11,246 nucleotides of DNA from Saccoglossus kowalevskii (GCF_000003605.2 NW_003156252.1:45878-57123), one strand, 5' to 3'; positions 1 to 7,662 are shown, counted from the first letter of the stretch. Numbers and translations: made by a program. Notes: generated from the sequence alone by a model not told the origin.

Positions 1-2
1 TC

Positions 3-680
3 ATGAATAATAATATAGATAGTGGTTATGCTGAAGCAGCCCCTCATGATAAAGAACATGAAGACAATGGTTTGAAATTGTACATCCTCTACCATGGTGT
101 TTACAGTTCCAACAAGCCAGAGAAGGTGCGAGTTGTGTTCGATTGTAGTGTTGAATATCAAGGAAAAGTGCTTAATCATCACCCACTTCAGGGCCCAGAA
201 CTCTTAAATAACCTGACTGGTGTTTTGTGCCGTTTCCGAAAGGAACCTGTGGCAATTATATGAAGTCATGTTTATACAGGTCGGTGTTAGTATTAATGAT
301 CGCAATTATTTGGGGTTTCTTTGGTGGAAAGATGGTGACCTAACCTTCAGAATACCGAATTACTGTTCACTTGTTCGGTGTCACATCATCCCCAGCATGT
401 GCAAACTTTGCACTGAAATCTACTGCAGATGTTATGGTGATGAATCTAATCTAGAAGCAGCAGATTTTGTGTAGAATAACTTTTACATCGATGATGGACT
501 TAATCAGTTCCTGATCCCACCCAAGCTATCAATCTGGTCAACAGATGCACACAGTTGTGTGCCAAGAGAGGATTAAAGCTCCACAAATTTGCTTGTAATG
601 ATAAACAAGTTGTCAAGAATATCCCTATTAGTCTGAGAGCCACGGATATTCAGAGCTTTGATATTTGTCATGATAATCTC
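3..680 (+). pseudogene. BEL/Pao reverse transcriptase relic (5' incomplete)
   Basis: An RNA-directed DNA polymerase fragment. Frame 3 is open from the window edge to 260 and contains the fingers/palm stretch KPEKVRVVFDCS. The reading then moves to frame 1 at 262 (EVMFIQVGV, GFLWWKDGDL), meets a TAG at 472-474, and reaches the polymerase motif YIDD at 484-495. It moves back to frame 3 between 496 and 516 (LCAKRGLKLHKF). At the first frame change about eight bases seem to be missing where motif A should carry its catalytic aspartate; the YxDD pair of motif C is still there. The first ATG at 3 is not a real start, since the frame is a continuation from upstream. Family assignment is firm; loss of activity is inferred from the shifts, the stop and the missing residue. 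Confidence 0.92.
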
Positions 681-1311
681 CCAGTAAATATAGCACTTGG
701 TGTGTATTGGTGTTTAGAGTCTGATACTTTTCAGTTTCGAATTGAGATAAAGGATAAACCCTTCACCCGCAGGGGGATATTGTCTACTGTTAGCTCGATT
801 TTCGATCCCCTTGGTTTGGTCTCTCCAGTTTTGCTTATGGGGAAGAAGATCTTGCAAGGATTAACCAACGATGGAATGAATTGGGATAATCCAGTCCCTG
901 AAGATATAAGATCGCAATGGGAAAAGTGGAGGCATGGGTTGTCTCTTTTGGCTTGTCTCAAGGTGCCCATGTGTTACAAACGTGATGATATTGGTGACCT
1001 TGGTACAGTTGAGATGCATCATTTGTCTGATGCTAGTCTTCTAGGTTATGGCCAGTGCAGTTACCTGAAGCTACAAGATAATCAGGGTAATATTTCTTGT
1101 TCTTTAATGTCAGCAGTCACTTCTGTGTTGGTGAGGGAGTTCTTAAATAAGGAGCTGAAGTATGATGGTATTTTTCATTTTTTGGGGGGGTCAGACAGCA
1201 AGGTTGTATTAGGGTATATTGCAAATAAGCTTTCACATAATCGTAGCTAATAGGGTACAGAAAATTCAAAATCATACACAGCCAAGTCAGTGGAGATATA
1301 TTGAATCAAAG
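681..1311 (+). pseudogene. BEL/Pao pol connection and RNase H relic
   Basis: Frame 3 stays open from 504 to 1247. It includes the block LTRRG-like/STVSSIFDPLGLVSPVLL (about 760-835), which defines Pao-type pol and is often labelled Peptidase_A17 in domain databases. RNase H would remove the RNA strand during reverse transcription. Seen for RNase H: SDAS with the first acidic residue at 1029-1031 and SDSK with a later one at 1194-1196. The stretch between them is shorter than expected: near 1107-1113 the reading runs from the CSLM strand straight into VTSVLVREFL, so the helix carrying the catalytic Glu is missing. A shift near 1228 moves the tail to frame 1 (VANRVQKIQNHT, SQWRYIESK, 1243-1311). 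A G7 run at 1184-1190 lies just before SDSK. The gene is broken, but the identity is clear. Confidence 0.88.
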
Positions 1312-2061
1312 AAGATATATCGCTTCAAGAGATTCCAGATGATTTAATCCATAATTCTACCTAGTGTAAAGGTCCAGTACTTCTAGCCACAGTAGAATCT
1401 CAGAGTTCTGTATCGAAGACAGAGCCATTTATGCTTGATAATGCAGACCCAGAGATTAAGAAGACGGCATCAGTTCTGCATACAAGCACCATACCAGATA
1501 AATATGCAGATATGCTGAGTAGAGTAGAGTAGATTAGAGTAGAGTAGAGTAGAGTAGAGTAGAGTAGAGTAGAGTAGAGTAGAGTAGAGTAGAGTAGAGT
1601 AGAGTAGAGTAGAGTAGAGTAGAGTAGAGTAGAGTAGAGTAGAGTAGAGTAGAGTAGAGTAGAGTAGAGTAGAGTAGAGTAGAGTAGAGTAGAGTAGAGT
1701 AGAGTAGAGTAGAGTAGAGTAGAGTAGAGTAGAGTAGAGTAGAGTAGAGTAGAGTAGAGTAGAGTAGAGTAGAGTAGAGTAGAGTAGAGTAGAGTAGAGA
1801 AGAGTAGAGTAGAGTAGAGTAGAGTAGAGTAGAGTAGAGTAGAGTAGAGTAGAGTAGAGTAGAGTAGAGTAGAGTAGAGTAGAGTAGAGTAGAGTAGAGT
1901 AGAGTAGAGTAGAGTAGAGTAGAGTAGAGTAGAGTAGAGTAGAGTAGAGTACTTTTCTGACTGGCATCGATTAAAAAGAGCAATAGCAGTTTGTCTGAAA
2001 TTCAAACAGAGGTTAATAGATTTCAAAACCGAAAGTACACTTGATGAATTCAGCAACGGGA
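1312..2061 (+). pseudogene. BEL/Pao pol linker between RNase H and integrase, split by the AGAGT array
   Basis: Frame 3 resumes near 1312 and reads EIPDDLIHNST, a TAG at 1362-1364, then CKGPVLL and DPEIKK, and enters the AGAGT array as DKYADMLSRVE (1497-1529). After the array the same frame continues as YFSDWHRLKRAIAVCLKFKQ (1950-2009). These are the usual linker sequences between RNase H and the integrase zinc finger of Pao-type pol. Both flanks are in frame 3 because the array is 435 bp, a multiple of three. The array itself puts TAG in every frame, so no read-through product is possible. The frame then moves to frame 1 at 2062 (IIRVGGRIRRAN). Confidence 0.85.
1516..1950. repeat. (AGAGT)87 pentanucleotide satellite
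   Basis: There are 87 consecutive 5-bp units. The first is TGAGT, 84 are exactly AGAGT, and two are single-base variants: AGATT at 1531-1535 and AGAGA at 1796-1800. The longest uninterrupted tract is 52 units (1536-1795), followed after the variant by 30 units. On the + strand every frame meets TAG once per 15 bases. On the - strand the unit reads Leu-Leu-Tyr-Ser-Thr without stops in any frame, giving long but meaningless open frames. The high purity inside a strongly decayed retrotransposon points to recent expansion or homogenisation. The length given is that of this assembly; such arrays are often misassembled and polymorphic. Confidence 0.99.
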
Positions 2062-2750
2062 ATTATACGTGTGGGAGGAAGGATCCGTAGAGCTAACTTC
2101 CAAAGGATGTTGCCCACCATATTCTACTTCCTAAGAAGGGGCATGTTACAAAGTTCTTAATATTACATTACCATGAGAAAATCGGTCATTCAGGCGCTGG
2201 AATGACGCTTGATGATATGCGAGCCTATGGTTACTGAATAGTAGCGTCTAGGGCAAGCGTAGAAAGTGTTGTTTGAAAATGTGTTACTTGTAGAAAGTTG
2301 CGTGGGTTGTCGTTGGGTCAGAAAATGTCTGACTCACCAGTTGATAGGTTAGAGACTGTCGCCCCCTTTACATATAGCGCTGTTGATTGCTTCGGCCCAT
2401 TCTTTGTTGAAGATTGTAGATGTGAATTGAAACGTTATGGAGTATTCTTCACTTGTTTAAATTCTCGAGCAGTTCATATAGAGGTAGCAGATTCTCTTGG
2501 TACTGATTCCTTTTTAAACGCACTTTGTCGTTTTGTTGGTCGCCGAGGTTCAGTGCGTCAACTCAGAAGTGATCAAGGCACCAATTTTGTTGGATCTAAA
2601 AGTGCCCTGGCTGCAACATGAGAAGAGATGGATGACAGTAAGATCAGTAGAGAGTTGTTAAAGGACAACTGCGACTAGATAGCATTCAAAATGAATCCCC
2701 CACATTCAAGTCACATGTGAGAAGTGTGGGAAAGGATGATTCGGTCAGCT
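2062..2750 (+). pseudogene. BEL/Pao integrase relic (zinc-binding and catalytic core)
   Basis: An integrase that would join the element's DNA ends to host DNA. From 2100 frame 3 reads PKDVAHHILLPKKGHVTKFL, then His codons at 2166, 2172 and 2187, and a CVTC pair (Cys codons 2280 and 2289): the H2C2-type zinc-binding domain. The core follows: AVDCFGPF with the first Asp at 2385-2387, SDQGTNFVG with the second Asp at 2571-2573, and VWERMIR with the Glu at 2730-2732. That leaves 52 residues between the second Asp and Glu. In-frame stops are TGA 2235, TGA 2274, TGA 2619, TAG 2676 and TGA 2718. All three acidic codons survive, so decay here is mainly by stops. The longest clean stretch is 2277-2618. 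Near 2750 the reading moves to frame 2. Confidence 0.93.
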
Positions 2751-3243
2751 CGGAACGCATTATCCGCATTATTCTGTCTGTTCATGGTCATCAATTAGAC
2801 GACAAGTTGTTAAGAACATTAATAGTAGAAGCTGAGGCTATTGTGAAGAGCCGTCCCCTCAGTTATAACGTTACCAAGACAACCTACAGCCCATTTCTTC
2901 TAGCCAGATACTAACACTGAAATCGAAGGTTGTTTTACCTCACCAGTTCCAGAAAGCAGATCTTTTCTGTAGACAGCGTTGGAGATGTGTCCAGTATCTA
3001 TCTAATGAGTTCTGGAGACGATGGAGAGCCGAATTTCTACCAACCCTACAGAGGAGATCCAAATGGATGAAGTCCCAACCAAACCTACAAGAAGATGATA
3101 TCGTCCTGATGTTGGATGAGAGCTTATCAAGATATCAATGGCCAAAGGACAATGAGACATTAAATGAGTAAATGAGACATTTGCGGGACAGACTTGTTTG
3201 GACAGTTAGGCTGATCGCTAAAGGTTCTGTGTGCAAAACAAGT
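2751..3243 (+). pseudogene. BEL/Pao integrase C-terminus with DUF5641 region
   Basis: In frame 2 the sequence ERIIRIILSV, then LLRTLIVEAEAIVKSRPLSY, runs to a TAA at 2912-2914. This is the helical end of the integrase core. From about 2935 the reading is in frame 1: RWRCVQYLSNEFWRRWRAEF and NLQEDDIVLMLDES, ending with SRYQWP and a TAA at 3169-3171. This matches DUF5641, the small beta-rich C-terminal domain of Pao-type integrases. A short trace of the usual end (VRLIAKG) remains at 3205-3225, and a TAA at 3244 closes it. Next to the stop, AATGAGACATT occurs twice 20 bp apart (3151 and 3171), a small duplication that disturbs the end. No start codon applies, since this is the end of a polyprotein. 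Confidence 0.88.
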
Positions 3244-3334
3244 TAATATTTTTACTAAAAGAGGAAATCCCGTCGAGAAGCCATAGTTTTATTATTTAGA
3301 TATCATTGGATAAATAATAAATTGTTACCAATTT

Positions 3335-3341
3335 AGGGGAG
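3335..3341 (+). other. Candidate polypurine tract
   Basis: The run AGGGGAG lies just before CCATGTAACTCC, where the probable LTR begins. LTR retrotransposons prime plus-strand DNA synthesis from such a tract directly upstream of the 3' LTR. The position fits, but the exact LTR start cannot be proven without the 5' LTR. Confidence 0.5.
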
Positions 3342-3397
3342 CCATGTAACTCCTGGGGAGTGAGATCTATTCGTTTTGCGATTCGATTTGGCGCTAT

Positions 3398-4315
3398 TTA
3401 AGGTAGAGATGCAGTTTACCTGACAGATATTTTAATTAGTTAATTAGGAAACCAAGATGACCTCCCTTGTCCACAAAACTATATATTTTTGGAAAGCTTA
3501 TTGTTTGAATTTAACAATTTTGTTAGTATTTTTTACGGACACTGTAATTTGAAATATGCACAAAAATGTGCTTTTTAGTCAAAAGTGATTCAAAAAAATT
3601 AGCTTCTAAACCATGCTTCTGTTTCCTGTCAAAATTGGTTTATGGGTACATCTGTTTACTATGAAGAAAGTACCGTCTTGAAAACTGTCTTCCAGTTGTC
3701 AATTTTGCAGGGCAGCAGCTCAAATTACTATACTTCAAGTTTATGCATAAATTAACACCCAGACCAGTTGTCTGTACGATTGTTGTAACACTGTTCAACC
3801 AAAAACAATGCCCCGACGGCGTTTTGAAGATAAACACATTGTCAATCATTTGTGAAAATTTAAAAACAAAAGGTCAAAGCGTCTAGAAGCTATTTTTTTT
3901 ATAGTTCTGGGATGTGCACTAAAAAGAAGTTGAGATAATTGCTAATTTGCATAACAATTCACTTTGTAAGAAGTTTGCTAATGCTTATAATTAAAATGAC
4001 TGTAACAGTTCCACATTTAAATGTATTATCGTTTTGTTAAAAGTTAAATATAGTGCATAATATGGAGATCCCGACATTTCTTTTTGTCACCATGTTTCTT
4101 TTTTATTATTTACAGCCTTGCTAAACCTTGCTAAGCATTCAACAGAAAGAATGTTTGAACCTGTTATCTATATTTTTAAATCGTTTTTTTGAGTATGTTC
4201 CACTATTCACAATTCTACAAAATTTCTACAGTCTATAGCCAAGACTGTTTGGATAATAAAAAGCAAATAAAAAATTTCACTCCCAAGTGCCCACGAACCT
4301 GCATCTCTACCTTAA
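3398..4315. mobile_element. Non-autonomous TTAA-flanked DNA transposon nested in the LTR
   Basis: TTAA at 3398-3401 is followed by GGTAGAGATGCAG (3402-3414). At the other end CTGCATCTCTACC (4299-4311), its exact reverse complement, is followed by TTAA (4312-4315). The element is thus about 910 bp with 13-bp perfect terminal inverted repeats and a TTAA target duplication. Known: piggyBac and Kolobok transposons duplicate TTAA, and both have short non-coding derivatives. Inside there is only AT-rich sequence and no transposase; the best open frame (minus strand, 3640-3849) resembles nothing I know. Removing the element joins GGCGCTAT-TTAA-GTGCTG. The superfamily is not decided by the 13 bp. Confidence 0.65.
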
Positions 4316-4792
4316 GTGCTGTTTTATTTGTTGGTGTATAGCGCCCTCTAGAGTTAAAGGACTTCAGTGAATATTAAATAGTGATGATGCAGTTGTAATG
4401 TGCGTCTACTTTCTCTAGTTTTTCATGACTATAAGCTGTGACCCGGAAAAGAGGTATGATTTTATAGTTTTATGAACATCGATTTCAGTCGATATGATTT
4501 TGTGAAATTTTGAAGTCTTTTACAAGAGAAATCGAGAGTTTTCTGATCGTGTTGTGTTGGTCTGACCTATGACCCCAATCCTTTCGCACTTGTATTAGCC
4601 ATTGATGGGGTTTTACTGCACTATCCTATTCAGAACATTTGTTTATTGTATTTGTGTACTTAAGATTGTTATTGTGTTATTGTTTTATTTTGCTTCACAG
4701 TTGCGATTTTGATTGCCAATGTGAATTATGATTAGGGACCACGTGAAGATTTAATGTGATTCATGTGAATAATTTGAACACAGTGAAGAGTG

Positions 4793-4798
4793 AATAAA
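4793..4798 (+). promoter_or_regulatory. AATAAA polyadenylation signal in the LTR
   Basis: AATAAA lies about 80 bp before the proposed LTR end, the place expected for the R/U5 polyadenylation signal of a retrotransposon. In AT-rich sequence this hexamer also occurs by chance, so support comes from position only. Confidence 0.4.
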
Positions 4799-4877
4799 AC
4801 GATATATTGGTGATATAGAACTGAGTGACTTGTCAATATCTTAATCGACACTCATCATATCCGGGCATCATATAACA

Positions 4878-5200
4878 CACACTGAGTAAGTTATCTAGAA
4901 TGGAAACAAAAAAGTAAATCATAATGATTACAACACTGTAAACAGCGATAGTATAGTCTAGCACAGCCTGGAAATATTTATGTATTTATTCAATTATTGC
5001 GATGCCTTATTTAATTAGTTAATTTACTGGTTACTTCTCAATAATTATCTAGTATAGTGTTTATTTTGTTTAGATTTATTTTTTACTTAAAATTATTACA
5101 CATTAGTTTGTTTATTGTGTTATAATTATTTAGTATATACTTAATTATATTGTCATGATATTTATTTATTTATTCATATATTATTTACATCTTTTCATTA
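4878..5200. other. AT-rich non-coding stretch
   Basis: No gene is seen. The sequence is very rich in A and T with runs such as TTTATTTATTTATT (5161-5174). A 16-bp word, ATAATTATCTAGTATA at 5041, recurs with one change at 5122 (ATAATTATTTAGTATA). This is probably host DNA or an older repeat beyond the retrotransposon end. Confidence 0.5.
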
Positions 5201-5535
5201 TGTCGTTCGGGGACAGCGCCCCCAACTGCAAGTTCAAAGTATCCTTTCAAAATGGCTGATCGCTCACCCTTTTAGATTTTGTGCCTAATTTTGGTTTGTT
5301 TGTGACTCATTTGGCTCGGTGTTGGTCCGTTTGGCTTGTTTTTTGGCTCGTTTATGAGTTATTTGGGTCGCTCTATGTTTTGTCAATGGTTGGTGACGGC
5401 GCACTGCGTCCACGCAAAATATTGGACTGATTGGAGCAAAAAATATTTACTGATCCACTTCGATGTGTTCAAATAAAACAACATTTTATTCCAGCTAAAA
5501 ACAGCTTAATTACTTGAATAAAGAATTATTTACAA
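5201..5535 (+). repeat. Possible relic solo LTR (weak)
   Basis: The base composition changes sharply at TGTCGTTCGGGGACAGCGCC (5201-5220). This resembles the TG start with a G-rich block seen in some Ty3/gypsy-type LTRs. Two AATAAA-like signals follow (5474 and 5518), and TTTACA closes at about 5535. There is no matching target duplication and no neighbouring gag or pol. Within it lies a T/G-rich stretch with repeated TTGGCTCG-like words (5309-5372). No protein is seen. This is a composition-based guess. Confidence 0.2.
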
Positions 5536-5875
5536 AATGATGATATGTTTTGATGAATATTTGCAGCTACGGCTTCAATATCGTGGACGATTTTGGCCCG
5601 ATCGTCAACAAAACATCACACGTCTCCAGGGCAAGCGACTGGAAAAAGATACTGGTGTTCGGCCGAACCGGTGGAAAAAAGCGTCACTCCTAGAATAGCT
5701 ACGCAAAATAACGATCTAAACTGGAACCATTCAAGCCACAATATAATCATAAAAATCGTAGATGACTCTCGTTGCATTTGACAATGATAAATTTACCGAA
5801 AAGCCTTGTTTTCCCGATCGTTTCCATCGCTAAAATTCGCCACTTTATTTGAGTGTGTTTGTGACCAACAATACT
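5536..5875. other. Non-coding stretch without recognised features
   Basis: No gene is recognised. The only open frame on the + strand (5593-5781) starts from a non-ATG codon and has no domain signal. GACGAT and ATCGTC at about 5587-5608 could form a small 6-bp hairpin, which is not significant by itself. Confidence 0.4.
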
Positions 5876-6054
5876 ACGATACAGGCCTTCCGATACTACA
5901 ATGATACAGCAATTCAGATAATACGATAATGCTTTTTAGACAATACAAGTGTACGTGCCATCAGATAATATAATACATGACTTTATTACAATTTAACTGT
6001 ACGTACATTTGGGTTTTACGATACATGCCTTTCAGACAATGCATCTGTACATGC
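5876..6054. repeat. 48-bp minisatellite, three full degenerate copies and one partial
   Basis: The marker words GTGTACGTGC (5949), CTGTACGTAC (5997) and CTGTACATGC (6045) are exactly 48 bp apart. The preceding parts align as well (ACGATAATGC, TAATACATGA, ACGATACATG). Units are 5911-5958, 5959-6006 and 6007-6054. An imperfect, slightly shorter copy precedes them at 5876-5910. The copies are clearly diverged, so the array is old. No coding potential is seen. Confidence 0.75.
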
Positions 6055-6734
6055 TGGGTCGTTTCCGAATCTTCTGACATTTTTCCTCATTTATGATTAT
6101 TTTCGTCGAATGGGGGTCAAAGATACGAGTATTATCCAAGCGAATTAACATAAAAAACAGCAATCGTTTTAAATAGTTTAATAGGAGTAGGAAGACGAGA
6201 AATTAGTTTTATGCAAATTTGCTATTTTCGAGCCGTTCATTTTGGCACTACGTGCAATAATTTAATAGACGTCTGACAGATGCCGGATCAATGGAACAGC
6301 TCAATTTTTTCACAGATGATTCTCATTTACCATACCAATAACTGTTTGTATCGCATTATTCGATGAAATCTTGAGTAGGATTTAAAAGTAAACGTTTTCA
6401 CTTTTGACTCCCATTTCAAGCAAACAACGGCTCGCACTTTACAATCTGGACACGGTCTGATTCCCAGTTTGCCAATCAGTATGTAACAATAGACAGAATG
6501 TCTGCAATGTAGTATGTTTTCCGTATCCCTGTTTTTAGTGAAAAAAATCAAAAAGGCCTATTTTCGAAAAAACACGCATACAATTCACTCGTTTGAGAAA
6601 CAAAATAACATTTTCACACAATTCGCATACAGAGCTAACTAAAAATATATAACATGCAGGTAGTTAAATGTCATCTTCACTGTGAAACATAGGTTTGAAT
6701 ATAAGCGCCTACGAACCTATGGCTCATCCTTAAA
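6055..6734. other. Non-coding stretch
   Basis: No gene is recognised. A 74-codon open frame on the minus strand (6327-6551) has a CPDC motif but no family resemblance and no supporting splice or promoter signals. An octamer-like ATGCAAAT occurs at 6212-6219. I see nothing else here. Confidence 0.4.
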
Positions 6735-6800
6735 GGGCGGTAGTCGTCGCCCCACGCATTCGCGAGATATATGGATCTCATATAAACAAAAATGGCGACT
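6735..6800 (+). promoter_or_regulatory. Small CpG cluster with a YY1-like motif, possible promoter
   Basis: About six CpG dinucleotides lie between 6735 and 6767 (GGGCGGTAGTCGTCGCC, then CACGCATTCGCGAG) in otherwise CpG-poor DNA. Just downstream is AAAATGGCGAC (6788-6798), close to the YY1/Pleiohomeotic consensus, which often overlaps transcription starts in animals. A good splice-donor match, TAG|GTGAGT, follows at about 6817-6825. The ATG here opens only eight codons before TAG, so a coding first exon is not supported; a non-coding first exon is possible. Confidence 0.2.
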
Positions 6801-6825
6801 TTAATTAGGTATTTTTAGGTGAGTG

Positions 6826-7513
6826 GAAAGTATTGAAGGAGTCACTGGCGGTAATTAGTGAACGTTGCCCACTCATACTTGTGATTTCCATTAAGCGCAT
6901 TTTATGGGGATTTTATGGGAAATCAATGTTTATCAACACAAATCCCTTTAAATACATGCAACACTGGGAATAATCATGTGTTTCCTTGACACGAATACAT
7001 GTGACAAAAACATAGATAGGAATACTGTGGAACTAGAGTTCTATATATATATATTTGTATTAAATTCAAAATAATTCATACGATGTGAATAAACATATAT
7101 AGATCACACTTGTTGCGGGTTCTTTTCACGGGCCATAAAGGCATTGGAAATCATTAAGACGGTTATCGTAACAAGACGACAATATTCGGATCTCAGGCCA
7201 AGAACCTTTGGAAATTTCTAAATAAGGGAACGAACACATTCATCATACACGCACAGCACTAAATGACACAAAATTAACTTCAATGTCCGTACGCACACTT
7301 TGATACTAAGAAATCTAACCAAAAGTTTGACAATAGATACACAATGAGAATATAGCTATAACTCTAAATCAAAAACTATAAATAGCTACACAAAATTGGC
7401 TAATTAAATATTACTGCATTGCCTAAATATTAGAGGGTTTCGATAAACGTAACCGCGATCGAAATATGCAGGTAAGGCAGGGGGAAAATGAAAACCTAGA
7501 TATTTGCGTGTGT
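6826..7513. other. AT-rich non-coding stretch
   Basis: No gene is recognised. There is a short (TA)n tract at about 7042-7054 and a donor-like CAGGTAAGG at 7470-7478. Several small words recur (GGTTCTT near 7118, AAGAACC near 7201), too short to call a repeat. Confidence 0.4.
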
Positions 7514-7529
7514 AATGTACATGTACATT
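7514..7529. repeat. Perfect 16-bp palindrome
   Basis: AATGTACATGTACATT equals its own reverse complement. The overlapping word GTAATGTACA (7512-7521) also recurs inverted as TGTACATTAC at 7622-7631, framing a GC-richer segment of about 100 bp. It could be a binding site for a dimeric protein or chance. Confidence 0.6.
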
Positions 7530-7542
7530 TCCAGGCGTAACG

Positions 7543-7662
7543 ATGTCGGACTGGAGCAACAAACGTGGCGACACACTTCGGACGGCTTGGTTTTCAGGGG
7601 TGGCTTACGACATAAGGACGCTGTACATTACCATAGCTGACACTGGAACGATTGGCGAATAA
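7543..7662 (+). CDS. Possible small ORF or exon fragment, 39 codons, unknown
   Basis: ATG at 7543 opens MSDWSNKRGDTLRTAWFSGV and ends at TAA 7660-7662. The segment is richer in G and C than its surroundings and follows TTTCCAG (7527-7533), which could be a splice acceptor. No family is recognised, there is no membrane or signal segment, and no partner exon is seen. It may simply be a chance open frame in a GC-richer patch. Confidence 0.12.
   Translation: MSDWSNKRGDTLRTAWFSGVAYDIRTLYITIADTGTIGE

Larger units (their letters stand above)
1..4877 (+). mobile_element. BEL/Pao LTR retrotransposon, degenerate 3' part
   Basis: Seen: successive open stretches on the + strand read as reverse transcriptase, connection/RNase H, H2C2 zinc-binding, integrase core and DUF5641, in BEL/Pao order (RT-RNase H-integrase). 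They are followed by a purine-rich tract (3335-3341), a TG start, and a long region with a polyadenylation signal ending in ACA. Known: this domain order with a C-terminal DUF5641 is typical of BEL/Pao elements, which copy RNA into DNA and integrate it. The element enters the window already inside RT, so the 5' LTR, gag and protease are outside. Frame changes lie near 261, 496-516, 1228, 1310, 2062, 2100, 2750 and 2915-2940, and there are many stops, so it cannot move by itself. An AGAGT array and a TTAA-flanked element are nested within it. The 3' boundary is inferred. Confidence 0.93.
3345..4877 (+). repeat. Probable 3' LTR of the BEL/Pao element, split by a nested insertion
   Basis: The region starts with TGTAACTCC right after the purine tract and ends near TATAACA at 4871-4877. 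With the TTAA element and one TTAA copy (about 914 bp) removed, about 620 bp would remain, a reasonable LTR length. A TATA-like CTATTTAA precedes the insertion (3394-3401), and AATAAA is found at 4793-4798, about 80 bp before the proposed end. No coding sequence is seen. There is an E-box CACGTG at 4740-4745. The start is better supported than the end. Target duplication cannot be checked because the other end of the element is outside the window. Confidence 0.6.

Noticed and set aside
731-970. Minus-strand 79-codon frame
   Set aside because: Shadow of the well-supported retrotransposon frame on the + strand.
1400-2056. Minus-strand open frames of 149-218 codons made of a Leu-Tyr-Ser-Thr repeat
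   Set aside because: They are the reverse reading of the AGAGT array, which has no stop on that strand in any frame; no non-repeat domain is attached.
3640-3849. Minus-strand 69-codon frame inside the TTAA element
   Set aside because: No transposase motif, AT-rich composition, and shorter than any transposase; probably chance.
6327-6551. Minus-strand 74-codon frame with CPDC
   Set aside because: A single Cys pair is not a domain; no family likeness and no transcription signals.
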